NCBI RefSeq assembly: GCF_001426195.1
Contig: NZ_LMRS01000045.1
Coordinates: 186,548-250,547, forward strand
From: Sphingomonas sp. Leaf339
Lineage (GTDB): Bacteria; Pseudomonadota; Alphaproteobacteria; Sphingomonadales; Sphingomonadaceae
Direction of reading: 5' to 3'
Length of the DNA: 64,000 nucleotides
This document shows positions 47,609 through 55,697 of this stretch, one piece after another (the stretch's first letter is position 1; every line of letters starts with the position of its first letter). A program made the translations under genes and the position numbers. The notes under the pieces are model-generated. The model did not search any database and was not told where the DNA came from. It saw nothing but the letters and a program-made list of their open reading frames with translations.

Positions 47609-48931
47609 TCACAGCCCCAGCCGCGCCGCATCCTTCCGCAACGCCGTGCCGACATCCGTCGCCAGCGGATAGCGATCGGCGGGGAAGTAATTGACCATGA
47701 CCGTCGCCCGCGCATGTTTCACCGGGTCGATCCACGCCAGCGTTCCCGCCGCCCCGCTCCAGCCATAGGAGCCCTTGGGCAAGCGTCCCGGCTGGTCGAC
47801 GATGTTGAAAAAGCCGCCCGCGCCATATCCCTGCTTCGTGCCGTCGCTGTCGAAGAAGACGCCCGCCGGCAGCAGGTTCGACATGCCGAGCCGCACCGTA
47901 TCCTCCTTCATCACCCGCACACCGTCGACCGTCCCGCCATTGGCCAGCATCGACAGGAACCGGTCGTAATCACGCGCCGACGTCACCAGCCCGGCACCGC
48001 CATAAGGGAAGGTCGGCTGTTGCAGGTACACCGACGTCGCAGCGGGGTCGAACGGGGTTAGGGTATCGCCGACAAAGGCGTAGTTCGTCACCAGCCGCTT
48101 CGCCTGCGCCGCCGGTACCGCAAAGAACGTCGAATTCATGCCCAGCGGCGTAAAGAACCGCGTCTGGAGGAACCGGTCGAACGGCATGCCGCTCGCCACC
48201 TCGATCACCCGGGCCATCACGTCCAGCCCGATCGAATAGCTCCACTTCGTCCCCGGCTCCGCGATCAGCGGCACGGTCGCGACGCGGTCGGCGAATTCAG
48301 CCAGCGTCTTGGGTCGCACCTGCCTCATCTGCGCCTCTGCGGCGGCATTGACCGCCGCCGGCAACAGGCCCAGCCGCTCATATTCCTTCAGCAGCGGCCC
48401 CTTGGCGACGATCGAATAGCTCAGGCCGGCGGTATGGGTCAGCAGGTTGCGGATCGTGATCGGCTTGGTCGCCGGCACCGAATCCAGGCTGGTATCCGGG
48501 CTGGTCAGCACCCGCATCTTCGCGAATGCCGGGATGTATTTCGACACCGGATCGTCCAGCCCGATCTTGCCTTCCTCGATCAGCAGCATCGCCGCCATGC
48601 CGGTGATCGGCTTGGTCATCGAATAGACGCGCCACAGCGAATCGGGGCCGGCGGCCGGCGCGTTCGGCTCCATCGCGATCCGGCCCGCCTGCACGAACAC
48701 CGGCGGCAGATTGCCCGCGCCGAACGCCCCGACGATGCCGGGCAGCTTGCCGTCGCGGACATAGCTGGCGAACATCGCCTGTGTCGCGGGCAGCGGCGTG
48801 GCCGCGCGGGACGTCGGGGCGCCGGGAGCCGGCTGACGCAGAACCTGCCGCTGCGCCTGACGGGCATCGACGGCGGTCAGGGCGGGCGCCACCAGCAGCA
48901 AGGGCAGAGAAAGAGCGAATATCGGCTTCAT
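47609..48931 (-). CDS. Serine hydrolase of the beta-lactamase/DD-peptidase type (class C-like)
   Basis: A 440-residue exported enzyme; MKPIFALSLPLLLVAPALTA is a signal peptide. The active-site SxxK is YSMTKPITG near residue 105, the second motif is WSYSIG (Tyr-x-x type), and the C-terminal part has SGAAGTLAWIDP. This is the EstB/penicillin-binding-like family and may be an esterase or peptidase rather than a lactamase. AGGAG precedes the ATG, which overlaps the mutY stop by ATGA. Confidence 0.89.
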   Translation of the reverse strand: MKPIFALSLPLLLVAPALTAVDARQAQRQVLRQPAPGAPTSRAATPLPATQAMFASYVRDGKLPGIVGAFGAGNLPPVFVQAGRIAMEPNAPAAGPDSLWRVYSMTKPITGMAAMLLIEEGKIGLDDPVSKYIPAFAKMRVLTSPDTSLDSVPATKPITIRNLLTHTAGLSYSIVAKGPLLKEYERLGLLPAAVNAAAEAQMRQVRPKTLAEFADRVATVPLIAEPGTKWSYSIGLDVMARVIEVASGMPFDRFLQTRFFTPLGMNSTFFAVPAAQAKRLVTNYAFVGDTLTPFDPAATSVYLQQPTFPYGGAGLVTSARDYDRFLSMLANGGTVDGVRVMKEDTVRLGMSNLLPAGVFFDSDGTKQGYGAGGFFNIVDQPGRLPKGSYGWSGAAGTLAWIDPVKHARATVMVNYFPADRYPLATDVGTALRKDAARLGL

Positions 48932-50019
48932 GCGGAACTCCTGGAGACGGGATCGATGATGGCCCGCGCGGCCTTTGCGAACAAGGTGGGCAATCCGGCT
49001 GATTCGAGATCGTCGATCGGCCACCACTCGCCCGCCACATCGTTGGCGAGCCGCGCAGGCTCGGCAATCGCGAGCGCCAGATCGAGATCGAAATGCGTGA
49101 AACCATGCGCGACCCGTTCCGGGCGCCAGCGCCATTCGGCCGCGACCGGCGCCTCCGCCAGCCCCGGCGGCTCGTCGCTCCACGGCCCGGTCGGGAACGC
49201 GCGCATTCCGCCCAGCAGGCCCTTGTCCGGCCGCCGCACCAGCAGCACCCGGCCGTCATGTTCCAGCCAGAAGATTGTGCCGTGCCGCTGCGGCTTTGCG
49301 CGCTTCGCCGCCTTGGCCGGCAGTCGTTCCTGAATACCCTGGGCATGCGCGCTGCAATCGACGCGGATCGGGCAGAGCAGGCAGCGCGGGCGGCGATTGG
49401 TGCAGATCGTCGCGCCCAGATCCATCATGCCTTGCGCGAAATCACCCGCTCGCACCCGCGGCGTGATCGTCGCGGCGGCAGCACGGATCGCGGGGCGCGC
49501 GGCGGGCAGCGGTGTTTCGATCGCGAACAATCGGGCGACTACCCGTTCGACATTGGCATCGACCACCACCGCAGGTTCGCCGAACGCGATCGCCGCCACC
49601 GACGCGGCGGTATAGGCGCCCAGCCCAGGCAACGCGCGCAAGGCCGTCTCGGTACGCGGAAAAGCACCGCCATGATCCGCCACAACCGCGCGTGCCGCCT
49701 TCACCAGATTGCGGGCGCGGGCATAATATCCCAGCCCCGCCCAAGCGGCCATCACGTCCGCCTCGTCGGCGGCGGCCAGGCTGGCGACATCGGGCCACCG
49801 CGCCGCCCATGCGGCGAATCGGGGACGCACCGTCGCCACCGTCGTCTGTTGCAGCATCACCTCTGACAGCCATACGCGGTACGGATCGGCGACCTCGCCG
49901 GGCCGCGCCCGCCATGGCAGGTCGCGCGCGGCGACGTCGTACCATGCCAATAGATGATCCGGCACGCGGTCGGCCGCAGAAGAGCGCTTGGCGTCCACGC
50001 CGCTGCTATGGCATGGCAC
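48928..50019 (-). CDS. mutY: Adenine DNA glycosylase
   Basis: Removes adenine mispaired with 8-oxoguanine. A helix-hairpin-helix glycosylase of about 363 residues with the catalytic Glu53 in LSEVMLQQT, HhH LPGLGAYTA, the Asp154 in VVVDANVERV, an iron-sulfur loop CxxxxxxCxxCxxxxxC (from TICTNRRPRCLLCPIRVDC), and a Nudix-like C-terminal domain for oxoguanine recognition. The start is uncertain: GTG 50019 is used, with GTG codons at 49998 and 49965 also possible. It diverges from dciA. Confidence 0.95.
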   Translation of the reverse strand: MPCHSSGVDAKRSSAADRVPDHLLAWYDVAARDLPWRARPGEVADPYRVWLSEVMLQQTTVATVRPRFAAWAARWPDVASLAAADEADVMAAWAGLGYYARARNLVKAARAVVADHGGAFPRTETALRALPGLGAYTAASVAAIAFGEPAVVVDANVERVVARLFAIETPLPAARPAIRAAAATITPRVRAGDFAQGMMDLGATICTNRRPRCLLCPIRVDCSAHAQGIQERLPAKAAKRAKPQRHGTIFWLEHDGRVLLVRRPDKGLLGGMRAFPTGPWSDEPPGLAEAPVAAEWRWRPERVAHGFTHFDLDLALAIAEPARLANDVAGEWWPIDDLESAGLPTLFAKAARAIIDPVSRSSA

Positions 50020-50024
50020 GCGGC

Positions 50025-50558
50025 ATGAGCAAGCGCCTCCGCGCCCCCACGTCCGGCAGCAAGACCACCGAACCGCAGCGATCCAACCGATCGCGCGCGG
50101 TGGCCGAACTGCTGCCCGAAGTGGGCGGCGTCGCCTTTCGCCGATTCGGCTTCGTCCAGTCCTCGATCGTCAGCCGCTGGTCGGAGATCGTCGGCGAGCG
50201 GCTGGCCAGGGCTTCGTCGCCCGAATCGCTGCGCTTCCCCGTCGGCCAGAAACAAGACGGCACGCTGACCCTGACCGTGCGCGGCGCCCATGCGCCGATG
50301 ATCCAGCATGTGATCCCGGAGATCGTGGAGCGGGTGAACCGATTCTTCGGGTACACCGCCGTCGCGCGCATCCAGATCCGGCAGGGCGAAGTGATCGCCG
50401 CATCACCCCGACGCGGCCCGGCGGCGATCCGGCCGGTCGCCGTCCCGATTGAGATGGGTGAGGGGTTGAAGGCGATCGTCGATCCCGAATTGCGTGCCGT
50501 CCTCGAATCCCTCGCCGCCGGCGTCGCCGCGACGCGGGGCCTGCCAAAGGTATCCTGA
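50025..50558 (+). CDS. DUF721/DciA-family protein
   Basis: A 177-residue basic protein of the DciA (DUF721) family, whose members load the replicative helicase in bacteria lacking DnaC/DnaI. The family core is at about residues 25-100 (VAELLPEVGG...SRWSEIVGERLA...LTLTVRGAHAPMIQHVIPEI). An ATG at 50013 is an alternative start. It is translationally coupled to the next gene (TGATG). Confidence 0.85.
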   Translation: MSKRLRAPTSGSKTTEPQRSNRSRAVAELLPEVGGVAFRRFGFVQSSIVSRWSEIVGERLARASSPESLRFPVGQKQDGTLTLTVRGAHAPMIQHVIPEIVERVNRFFGYTAVARIQIRQGEVIAASPRRGPAAIRPVAVPIEMGEGLKAIVDPELRAVLESLAAGVAATRGLPKVS

Positions 50559-51235
50559 TGCGCTTTGTCCTTGGCCTGATCGGCCTGTTGTTCCTGGCCC
50601 CGATGCTCACCGCCGCCACGCCGACGCGTGACTGGTCGGCCACCGCGACGATGAAACCCGATGGCGCCTATGTCATCGGCAATCCGGCGGCGCGTGTGAA
50701 GCTGATGGAGTGGGCGAGCTATACCTGTTCGCACTGCGCGCATTTCTCGAACGAATCGGCGCCGGTGCTGAAGGGTCAGATGATCCATTCCGGCTCGACC
50801 AGTCTGGAGGTCCGGCATCTGGTGCGCGACCCGCTCGATCTGGGTGCCGCAATCCTGACGCGCTGCGCCGGCGCGCGCGGGTTCGCCGGCGCCCATGCGG
50901 CGGTGATGGCGGACCAGGATGAGTGGCTGAAAAAGGGTGCGGAATACGCGCAGGCCAACGCCGACAAGCTTCAGGCGATGCCGCAACCGGCCGCGATCCG
51001 GCAGCTCGCCGATGCCGCCGGCCTGACCGCGATCGTCAAGGCGCGCGGCCTGTCCGATCCCGCAATCGCAGCGTGTTTCGCGGACAAGGCGGCGACCGAC
51101 AAGCTGCTGGCGCTCAGCGCCACCGTGCCGGCCGATCTGCAGGGCACGCCCACTTTCTACCTTAACGGCAAGCTCGTCCCCAATGTGGGTTGGACGCAGC
51201 TGGAACCGCAATTGCGCGCCGCCGGCGCCCGTTAA
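50558..51235 (+). CDS. DsbA-like thioredoxin-fold oxidoreductase (CSHC)
   Basis: A 225-residue exported thiol-disulfide protein: signal peptide (MRFVLGLIGLLFLAPMLTAA), active site CSHC in ASYTCSHCAHFS near residue 56-59, and the cis-proline loop QGTPTFYLNG. It follows the DciA gene by a one-base overlap and precedes a second, related gene after 16 bases. It belongs to the DsbA/BdbD thioredoxin_4 group. Confidence 0.9.
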   Translation: MRFVLGLIGLLFLAPMLTAATPTRDWSATATMKPDGAYVIGNPAARVKLMEWASYTCSHCAHFSNESAPVLKGQMIHSGSTSLEVRHLVRDPLDLGAAILTRCAGARGFAGAHAAVMADQDEWLKKGAEYAQANADKLQAMPQPAAIRQLADAAGLTAIVKARGLSDPAIAACFADKAATDKLLALSATVPADLQGTPTFYLNGKLVPNVGWTQLEPQLRAAGAR

Positions 51236-51251
51236 AAAGCCAGGAGCCTTC

Positions 51252-51986
51252 ATGAAATACGCCCTCGCCCTCATCGCCCCCGCCTTTGCGCTTGCTGCCT
51301 GTTCGGGCAGCGGCGACGGCGGCAACACGACCGCCGCCGCCCCCGTTGCCGCGGTGAAGGCACCCGCCGGCCAAAGCTGGACCGACACGGTGACCAAGAC
51401 GTCGGAAGGCTATCTGATGGGCAACCCCAATGCCCCGATCAAGCTGGTCGAATATGGCGCACGCACCTGCCCCACGTGCGGCGCCTTCGCGCGCGAGGGA
51501 TTCCAGCCGCTGACCAACAACTATGTCTCGACCGGCAAGGTCAGCTTCGAATTCCGCGATTATCTGGTCCACGGCGCGCCCGATCTGGTGCTGAGCCTGC
51601 TCGGCACCTGCGGCAGCGAGGCGGCGTTCTTCCCGATCCTCGAACAGACCTATGCCAACCAGAGCGCGTTCCTCGACAAGCTGCAGGCGCTGACCCCCGC
51701 GCAGCAGGAAGCGTTGCAGGCGCAATCGCCGGTTCAGCAGATCACGGCGCTGGCCGATGCGATGGGCGCGGTCGATTTCATCAAGCAGCGCGGCATTCCC
51801 GAGGCACAGGCCCGCCAGTGCCTGACCAGCCAGGCGCGTATCGACGCGATCGCCAAGCCCACCGAAACCGCGACGAAGAACGGCACCGTCACCGGCACGC
51901 CGACCTTCATCATCAACGGCAACACGATCGCCAACACGGTGACATGGCCGCAGTTGGAAACCGCACTGAAGAACGCCGGCGCCTGA
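51252..51986 (+). CDS. DsbA-like thioredoxin-fold lipoprotein (CPTC)
   Basis: A 244-residue protein of the same family with a lipobox (LALAACSG), active site CPTC in ARTCPTCGAFA near residue 76-79, and cis-proline loop TGTPTFIING. AGGAG lies before the ATG. Compared with its neighbour it is lipid-anchored and has a different active-site dipeptide, so the two may have different redox potentials. A short perfect palindrome follows the stop. Confidence 0.9.
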   Translation: MKYALALIAPAFALAACSGSGDGGNTTAAAPVAAVKAPAGQSWTDTVTKTSEGYLMGNPNAPIKLVEYGARTCPTCGAFAREGFQPLTNNYVSTGKVSFEFRDYLVHGAPDLVLSLLGTCGSEAAFFPILEQTYANQSAFLDKLQALTPAQQEALQAQSPVQQITALADAMGAVDFIKQRGIPEAQARQCLTSQARIDAIAKPTETATKNGTVTGTPTFIINGNTIANTVTWPQLETALKNAGA

Positions 51987-51996
51987 TCGCCGCACC

Positions 51997-52025
51997 CGTC
52001 ATGGCGAGCGGCGCTCGCCATGACG
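51997..52025. repeat. Compact perfect palindrome, family A relative
   Basis: CGTCATGGCGAGCG (51997-52010) and CGCTCGCCATGACG (52012-52025) are perfect complements separated by one base. The arm sequence matches the outer end of the family A elements at 44658 and 55590. It sits exactly between two converging genes and may work as a two-way terminator without T runs. Confidence 0.75.
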
Positions 52026-52029
52026 ATGG

Positions 52030-52785
52030 CTAGAAACTGAAACTCAGCCCGCCAATCGCGCTGTGATTGCGCACGTTCAGGTCGACGCGGATGTCGCCGG
52101 TCGATCCGGTGACACCCATCACCTCGCCGCCGATCCGCCCGGCCACCGCATCGGCGGCGACGCGCGTGTACCGATACTCGCCGAACACCGCGAGATTACG
52201 CGTCAGTGGCAGCTTCACGCCACCGCCCGCGCGCAAGCCCCAGTCGCCCGAGATATCCGAATCGGTGACCAGATAGACCGGCCCGGCAAAGGCATAGGGG
52301 GCGATCCGCCCCTGCGGCCGCCCCGCCGCCGCACCGATCGGCATGCGCACCATCGCCAGCGCGGCCACCGTGGCGGTCGTCGGCACCGTGATGCGCGGGA
52401 TATCGACCGCCACCGACCGGCCGGGATCGATCGTGATCTGCTCGCCGAACACCGATTCGTCGAATCGCAGATTGGCAGTCGCACGGATCGTCTGCCGCTT
52501 TACGTCGGGATCGAGTGTCGAGGCGTCGAGCGCCAGGCCGATATTGCCGAACCAGTGCCCCAGCCGCACGCCATAGATGGTGGAATTGGTCGGCCGCAGC
52601 CGCTCGACCTCGACGCGTAGTTCGGCCGGCACAATCGCGCCGTTGATCCGCGCCTCGTCGGCGGTCAGCGTGGCGCGGGTATTTTCCGGGAACGACCGGC
52701 CAGCGAACACGTCGATGAACGTCTCCGCGCTCGCCGGAGTCGCCGCCAACAGGCTCAGCGCCACCAGTCCGATCCGTCGCATCAT
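52030..52785 (-). CDS. Outer-membrane beta-barrel protein
   Basis: A 251-residue protein with a signal peptide (MMRRIGLVALSLLAATPASA) and a beta-strand-rich mature part ending GGLSFSF, with the C-terminal Phe typical of outer-membrane barrels. Strands such as YGVRLGHWFGNIGLALDAS and LAVFGEYRYTRV resemble small OmpW/OmpA-like barrels. GGGGAGA precedes the ATG at 52785. Ligand or role unknown. Confidence 0.82.
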   Translation of the reverse strand: MMRRIGLVALSLLAATPASAETFIDVFAGRSFPENTRATLTADEARINGAIVPAELRVEVERLRPTNSTIYGVRLGHWFGNIGLALDASTLDPDVKRQTIRATANLRFDESVFGEQITIDPGRSVAVDIPRITVPTTATVAALAMVRMPIGAAAGRPQGRIAPYAFAGPVYLVTDSDISGDWGLRAGGGVKLPLTRNLAVFGEYRYTRVAADAVAGRIGGEVMGVTGSTGDIRVDLNVRNHSAIGGLSFSF

Positions 52786-52898
52786 GGTCTCCCCGTTTTC
52801 GATGCGGGCAAAGCGCTTCATGCCGCGCGCCGTCCCCCGGGCATCGATCCATGACCCATTAACCCATGTCACTTGCCCCGCCCCATGGCAGAACGTAC

Positions 52899-54155
52899 AT
52901 GGAACAGATGGCGCAGCTTGATACCCGGGAGAAGCTGGCAATCCTCGCGGATGCGGCGAAGTACGACGCGTCCTGCGCGTCGTCCGGCACCGCCAAACGC
53001 AACAGTCGCGATGGCAAAGGACTGGGCTCGACCGAGGGGATGGGCATCTGCCACGCCTATGCGCCCGACGGTCGCTGCATCTCGCTGTTGAAGATCCTGC
53101 TGACCAACAGCTGCATCTTCGACTGCCATTATTGCATCAACCGCAAAAGCTCGAACGTGCGCCGCGCGCGGTTCACGGCGCAGGAGGTGGTGAACCTCAC
53201 GCTCTCCTTCTATCGCCGCAATTATATCGAGGGGCTGTTCCTGTCGTCGGGGATCATCGGATCTTCCAACTACACCATGGAACAGATGGTCGAAGTCGCC
53301 CGAAGCCTGCGCGAGGATCATAATTTCAGGGGCTATATCCATCTTAAGACGATCCCCGATGCCGACCCCGAACTGGTGCATCAGGCGGGCCTCCACGCCG
53401 ACCGGCTGTCGATCAACGTCGAGCTGCCCACCGCCGGCGGCCTGAAGCGGTTGGCGCCCGAGAAGGACGGTGCCCGCATCGAAGGCGCGATGGCGGCCAA
53501 CAAGACCGCGATCATTGACAACAAGGACGCGGTGAAACGCTACAAGTCCGCGCCCCGCTTCGCCCCCGCCGGGCAATCGACCCAGATGATCGTCGGCGCG
53601 GACGCCGCGACCGATGGCGACATCGTGACGAAGGCATCGACGCTCTACGACCGCTTCGGGCTGCGCCGCGTCTATTACTCGGCGTTCAGCCCGATCCCGG
53701 ATGCCAGTGCCGTCCTGCCGCTGCAACGCCCGCCGCTGATGCGCGAACATCGGCTGTATCAATCCGACTGGCTGATGCGCTTCTATGAGTTCACGCCGCA
53801 GGAGGTTGTCGCCGCCGCCGACGATGCGACGGGAATGTTGCCGCTGGATATGGATCCCAAGATGGCCTGGGCGCTCAAGTTTCGCGGCAGCTTTCCCGTC
53901 GATGTGAACCGCGCCCCGCGTGAGTTGCTTTTGCGCGTGCCGGGTCTGGGCGTGAAGGCGGTGAACGGCATCCTCACCAGTCGCCGCTGGCGCAAGCTGC
54001 GGCTGGACGATGTTGCCCGGCTGACGGTGTCGATCGCCAAGCTGCGTCCGTTCATCGTGACCGAGGACTGGCGGCCCGTGGTGCTGGCCGACCGCGCGGA
54101 GATCAGGCCGATCGTCGCGCCGAAGAAGCAGCAGCTGGAACTGTTCGCGGCCTGA
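52899..54155 (+). CDS. Radical SAM protein linked to a uracil-DNA glycosylase (putative DNA modification/repair)
   Basis: A radical S-adenosylmethionine enzyme of about 418 residues. The [4Fe-4S] Cys motif is CIFDCHYC (CxxxCxxC), preceded by KYDASCASSGTAKRN and GICHAYAPDGRCISLLK, and there is a helix-hairpin-helix near residue 355 (RVPGLGVKAVNGIL) that suggests DNA binding. The C-terminus ends KQQLELFAA. This family is known from comparative genomics as a partner of the DUF4130-UdgX gene, which starts 2 bases after its stop. The reaction is not established as far as I know. Start uncertain: ATGs at 52866, 52899 and 52908, all without strong ribosome-binding sites. Confidence 0.88.
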   Translation: MEQMAQLDTREKLAILADAAKYDASCASSGTAKRNSRDGKGLGSTEGMGICHAYAPDGRCISLLKILLTNSCIFDCHYCINRKSSNVRRARFTAQEVVNLTLSFYRRNYIEGLFLSSGIIGSSNYTMEQMVEVARSLREDHNFRGYIHLKTIPDADPELVHQAGLHADRLSINVELPTAGGLKRLAPEKDGARIEGAMAANKTAIIDNKDAVKRYKSAPRFAPAGQSTQMIVGADAATDGDIVTKASTLYDRFGLRRVYYSAFSPIPDASAVLPLQRPPLMREHRLYQSDWLMRFYEFTPQEVVAAADDATGMLPLDMDPKMAWALKFRGSFPVDVNRAPRELLLRVPGLGVKAVNGILTSRRWRKLRLDDVARLTVSIAKLRPFIVTEDWRPVVLADRAEIRPIVAPKKQQLELFAA

Positions 54156-54157
54156 CG

Positions 54158-55564
54158 ATGCGCGTCGTCACGTTATCCGAACCCGACGATTTCGACACGT
54201 GGCGCGATGCCGCGCGCGGACTGGCGGCCGAACAGGTGCCGCCCGACGATGTGATCTGGCAGGTCGGCGACCAGCCGACCGACTTGTTTGCGGGCGAGGC
54301 CAATGGCCGCCCCCCTGCGCCCGCCGCCTCGCCCGGCTTCTCCGTCCCCCGCGCCTTCCTCGACCTCGCGCGTAGCGTCATCCTGTCGAACGAGCCGCAA
54401 CGTTTCGCGCTGCTCTACACGCTGCTCACCCGATTACGGCTGGAGCGCGGGTTGATGGAGGACCGCGCCGATCCGCTGATGAAGCGGCTCGACGTCATCG
54501 CCAAGCATGTCCGCCGCGACATCCACAAGATGCGCGCCTTCCTGCGTTTTCGCGAGGTCGAGGATGGCGGCGACGAGCGCTTCGTCGCCTGGTTTGAGCC
54601 GGAACATCACATCGTCCGCGCCAACGCCGCATTCTTCGTCAACCGTTTCGCCATCATGCGCTGGTCGATCTTGACTCCGGAGGTATCGGTCCACTGGGAC
54701 GGCAAGGCGCTGACCGAAGGGCCCGGCGCGACCAAGGCCGATGCTCCCGACGGCGATCCGGTCGAGGAGGTGTGGAAGACCTATTACGCCAGCATCTTCA
54801 ACCCCGCCCGCGTGAAGGTGGGCGCGATGTTGAAGGAGATGCCGCGCAAATACTGGAAGAACATGCCCGAAACCGCGCTGGTGCCGCAATTGCTGGCGGG
54901 CGCACAGGCACGGGAGGTGCGGATGATCGAAACGGCACGCGCGCAGGACCATCACGGCGGCATCGGCGGCAACAGTCAGATCGCGTGGGAGGCCCTGCGC
55001 GAGGAAGCGATGGGCTGCACCCGCTGCCCGCTCTATAAACCCGCGACGCAGACGGTGTTCGGCGAGGGGTCGGTCGATGCGCCGCTGATGTTCGTCGGCG
55101 AGCAACCGGGCGATCAGGAGGATTTGGCCGGACGCCCGTTCGTCGGCCCGGCGGGGCAGGTGTTCGACCGCGCGCTGGCCGAGGCGGGCGTCGACCGTTC
55201 GCGCGTGTACGTCACCAACGCGGTCAAGCATTTCAAGTTCGAACAGCGCGGCAAGCGCCGCATCCACGACAAGCCGGGCACCGGCGAGATCGACGCCTGC
55301 CGCTGGTGGATCGAACAGGAACAGATGCTGGTGAAGCCGCAGGTCACGGTGGCGCTGGGCGCGACGGCGGCGCGGTCGCTGTTCGGCAAGACGATGACGA
55401 TCGGCCGCGAACGCGGTCGTGAGATGCAGTTGCCCAACGGCGGCGCGGCATGGATCACCGTCCACCCCAGTTACCTCCTTCGCCTGCCCGACAAGGCGCA
55501 GGCTGAGGAGGAATATGCGCGCTTCGTCGCGGAATTGCGGATGGCGCACGCGACATTGGCGTGA
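54158..55564 (+). CDS. DUF4130-UdgX uracil-DNA glycosylase fusion
   Basis: A 468-residue two-domain protein. Residues 1 to about 250 are a DUF4130 domain of unknown function (FDTWRDAARGLAA, VWKTYYASIFNPARVK). Residues 280-468 are a family-4-like uracil-DNA glycosylase: CTRCPL (287-292), motif A GEQPGDQED (314-322) and motif B HPSYLLR (436-442). KRRIH at 366-370 is the UdgX hallmark; in UdgX the His (here His370) bonds covalently to the abasic DNA after uracil removal. At the place where family-4 enzymes have the third iron-sulfur Cys there is a His (VKHFKF). It pairs with the radical SAM gene. Confidence 0.92.
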   Translation: MRVVTLSEPDDFDTWRDAARGLAAEQVPPDDVIWQVGDQPTDLFAGEANGRPPAPAASPGFSVPRAFLDLARSVILSNEPQRFALLYTLLTRLRLERGLMEDRADPLMKRLDVIAKHVRRDIHKMRAFLRFREVEDGGDERFVAWFEPEHHIVRANAAFFVNRFAIMRWSILTPEVSVHWDGKALTEGPGATKADAPDGDPVEEVWKTYYASIFNPARVKVGAMLKEMPRKYWKNMPETALVPQLLAGAQAREVRMIETARAQDHHGGIGGNSQIAWEALREEAMGCTRCPLYKPATQTVFGEGSVDAPLMFVGEQPGDQEDLAGRPFVGPAGQVFDRALAEAGVDRSRVYVTNAVKHFKFEQRGKRRIHDKPGTGEIDACRWWIEQEQMLVKPQVTVALGATAARSLFGKTMTIGRERGREMQLPNGGAAWITVHPSYLLRLPDKAQAEEEYARFVAELRMAHATLA

Positions 55565-55589
55565 CCGGCTTTCAGTAATCAAGACACGT

Positions 55590-55665
55590 CGTCATTGCGA
55601 GCATAGCGAAGCAACCCAGTGTCCCGCGCGTCGCCCTGGATTGCTTCGCCGCGCTCGCCACGACG
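55590..55665. repeat. Inverted repeat, family A copy 2
   Basis: Arm 55590-55619 (CGTCATTGCGAGCATAGCGA then AGCAACCCAG) and arm 55636-55665 (CTGGATTGCTTCGCCGCGCT then CGCCACGACG) flank a 16-base centre. Same element as 44658-44735. It lies between two converging genes. Confidence 0.82.
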
Positions 55666-55697
55666 AGCATCCACCGTTCTTCATCGACGGTTTATGG

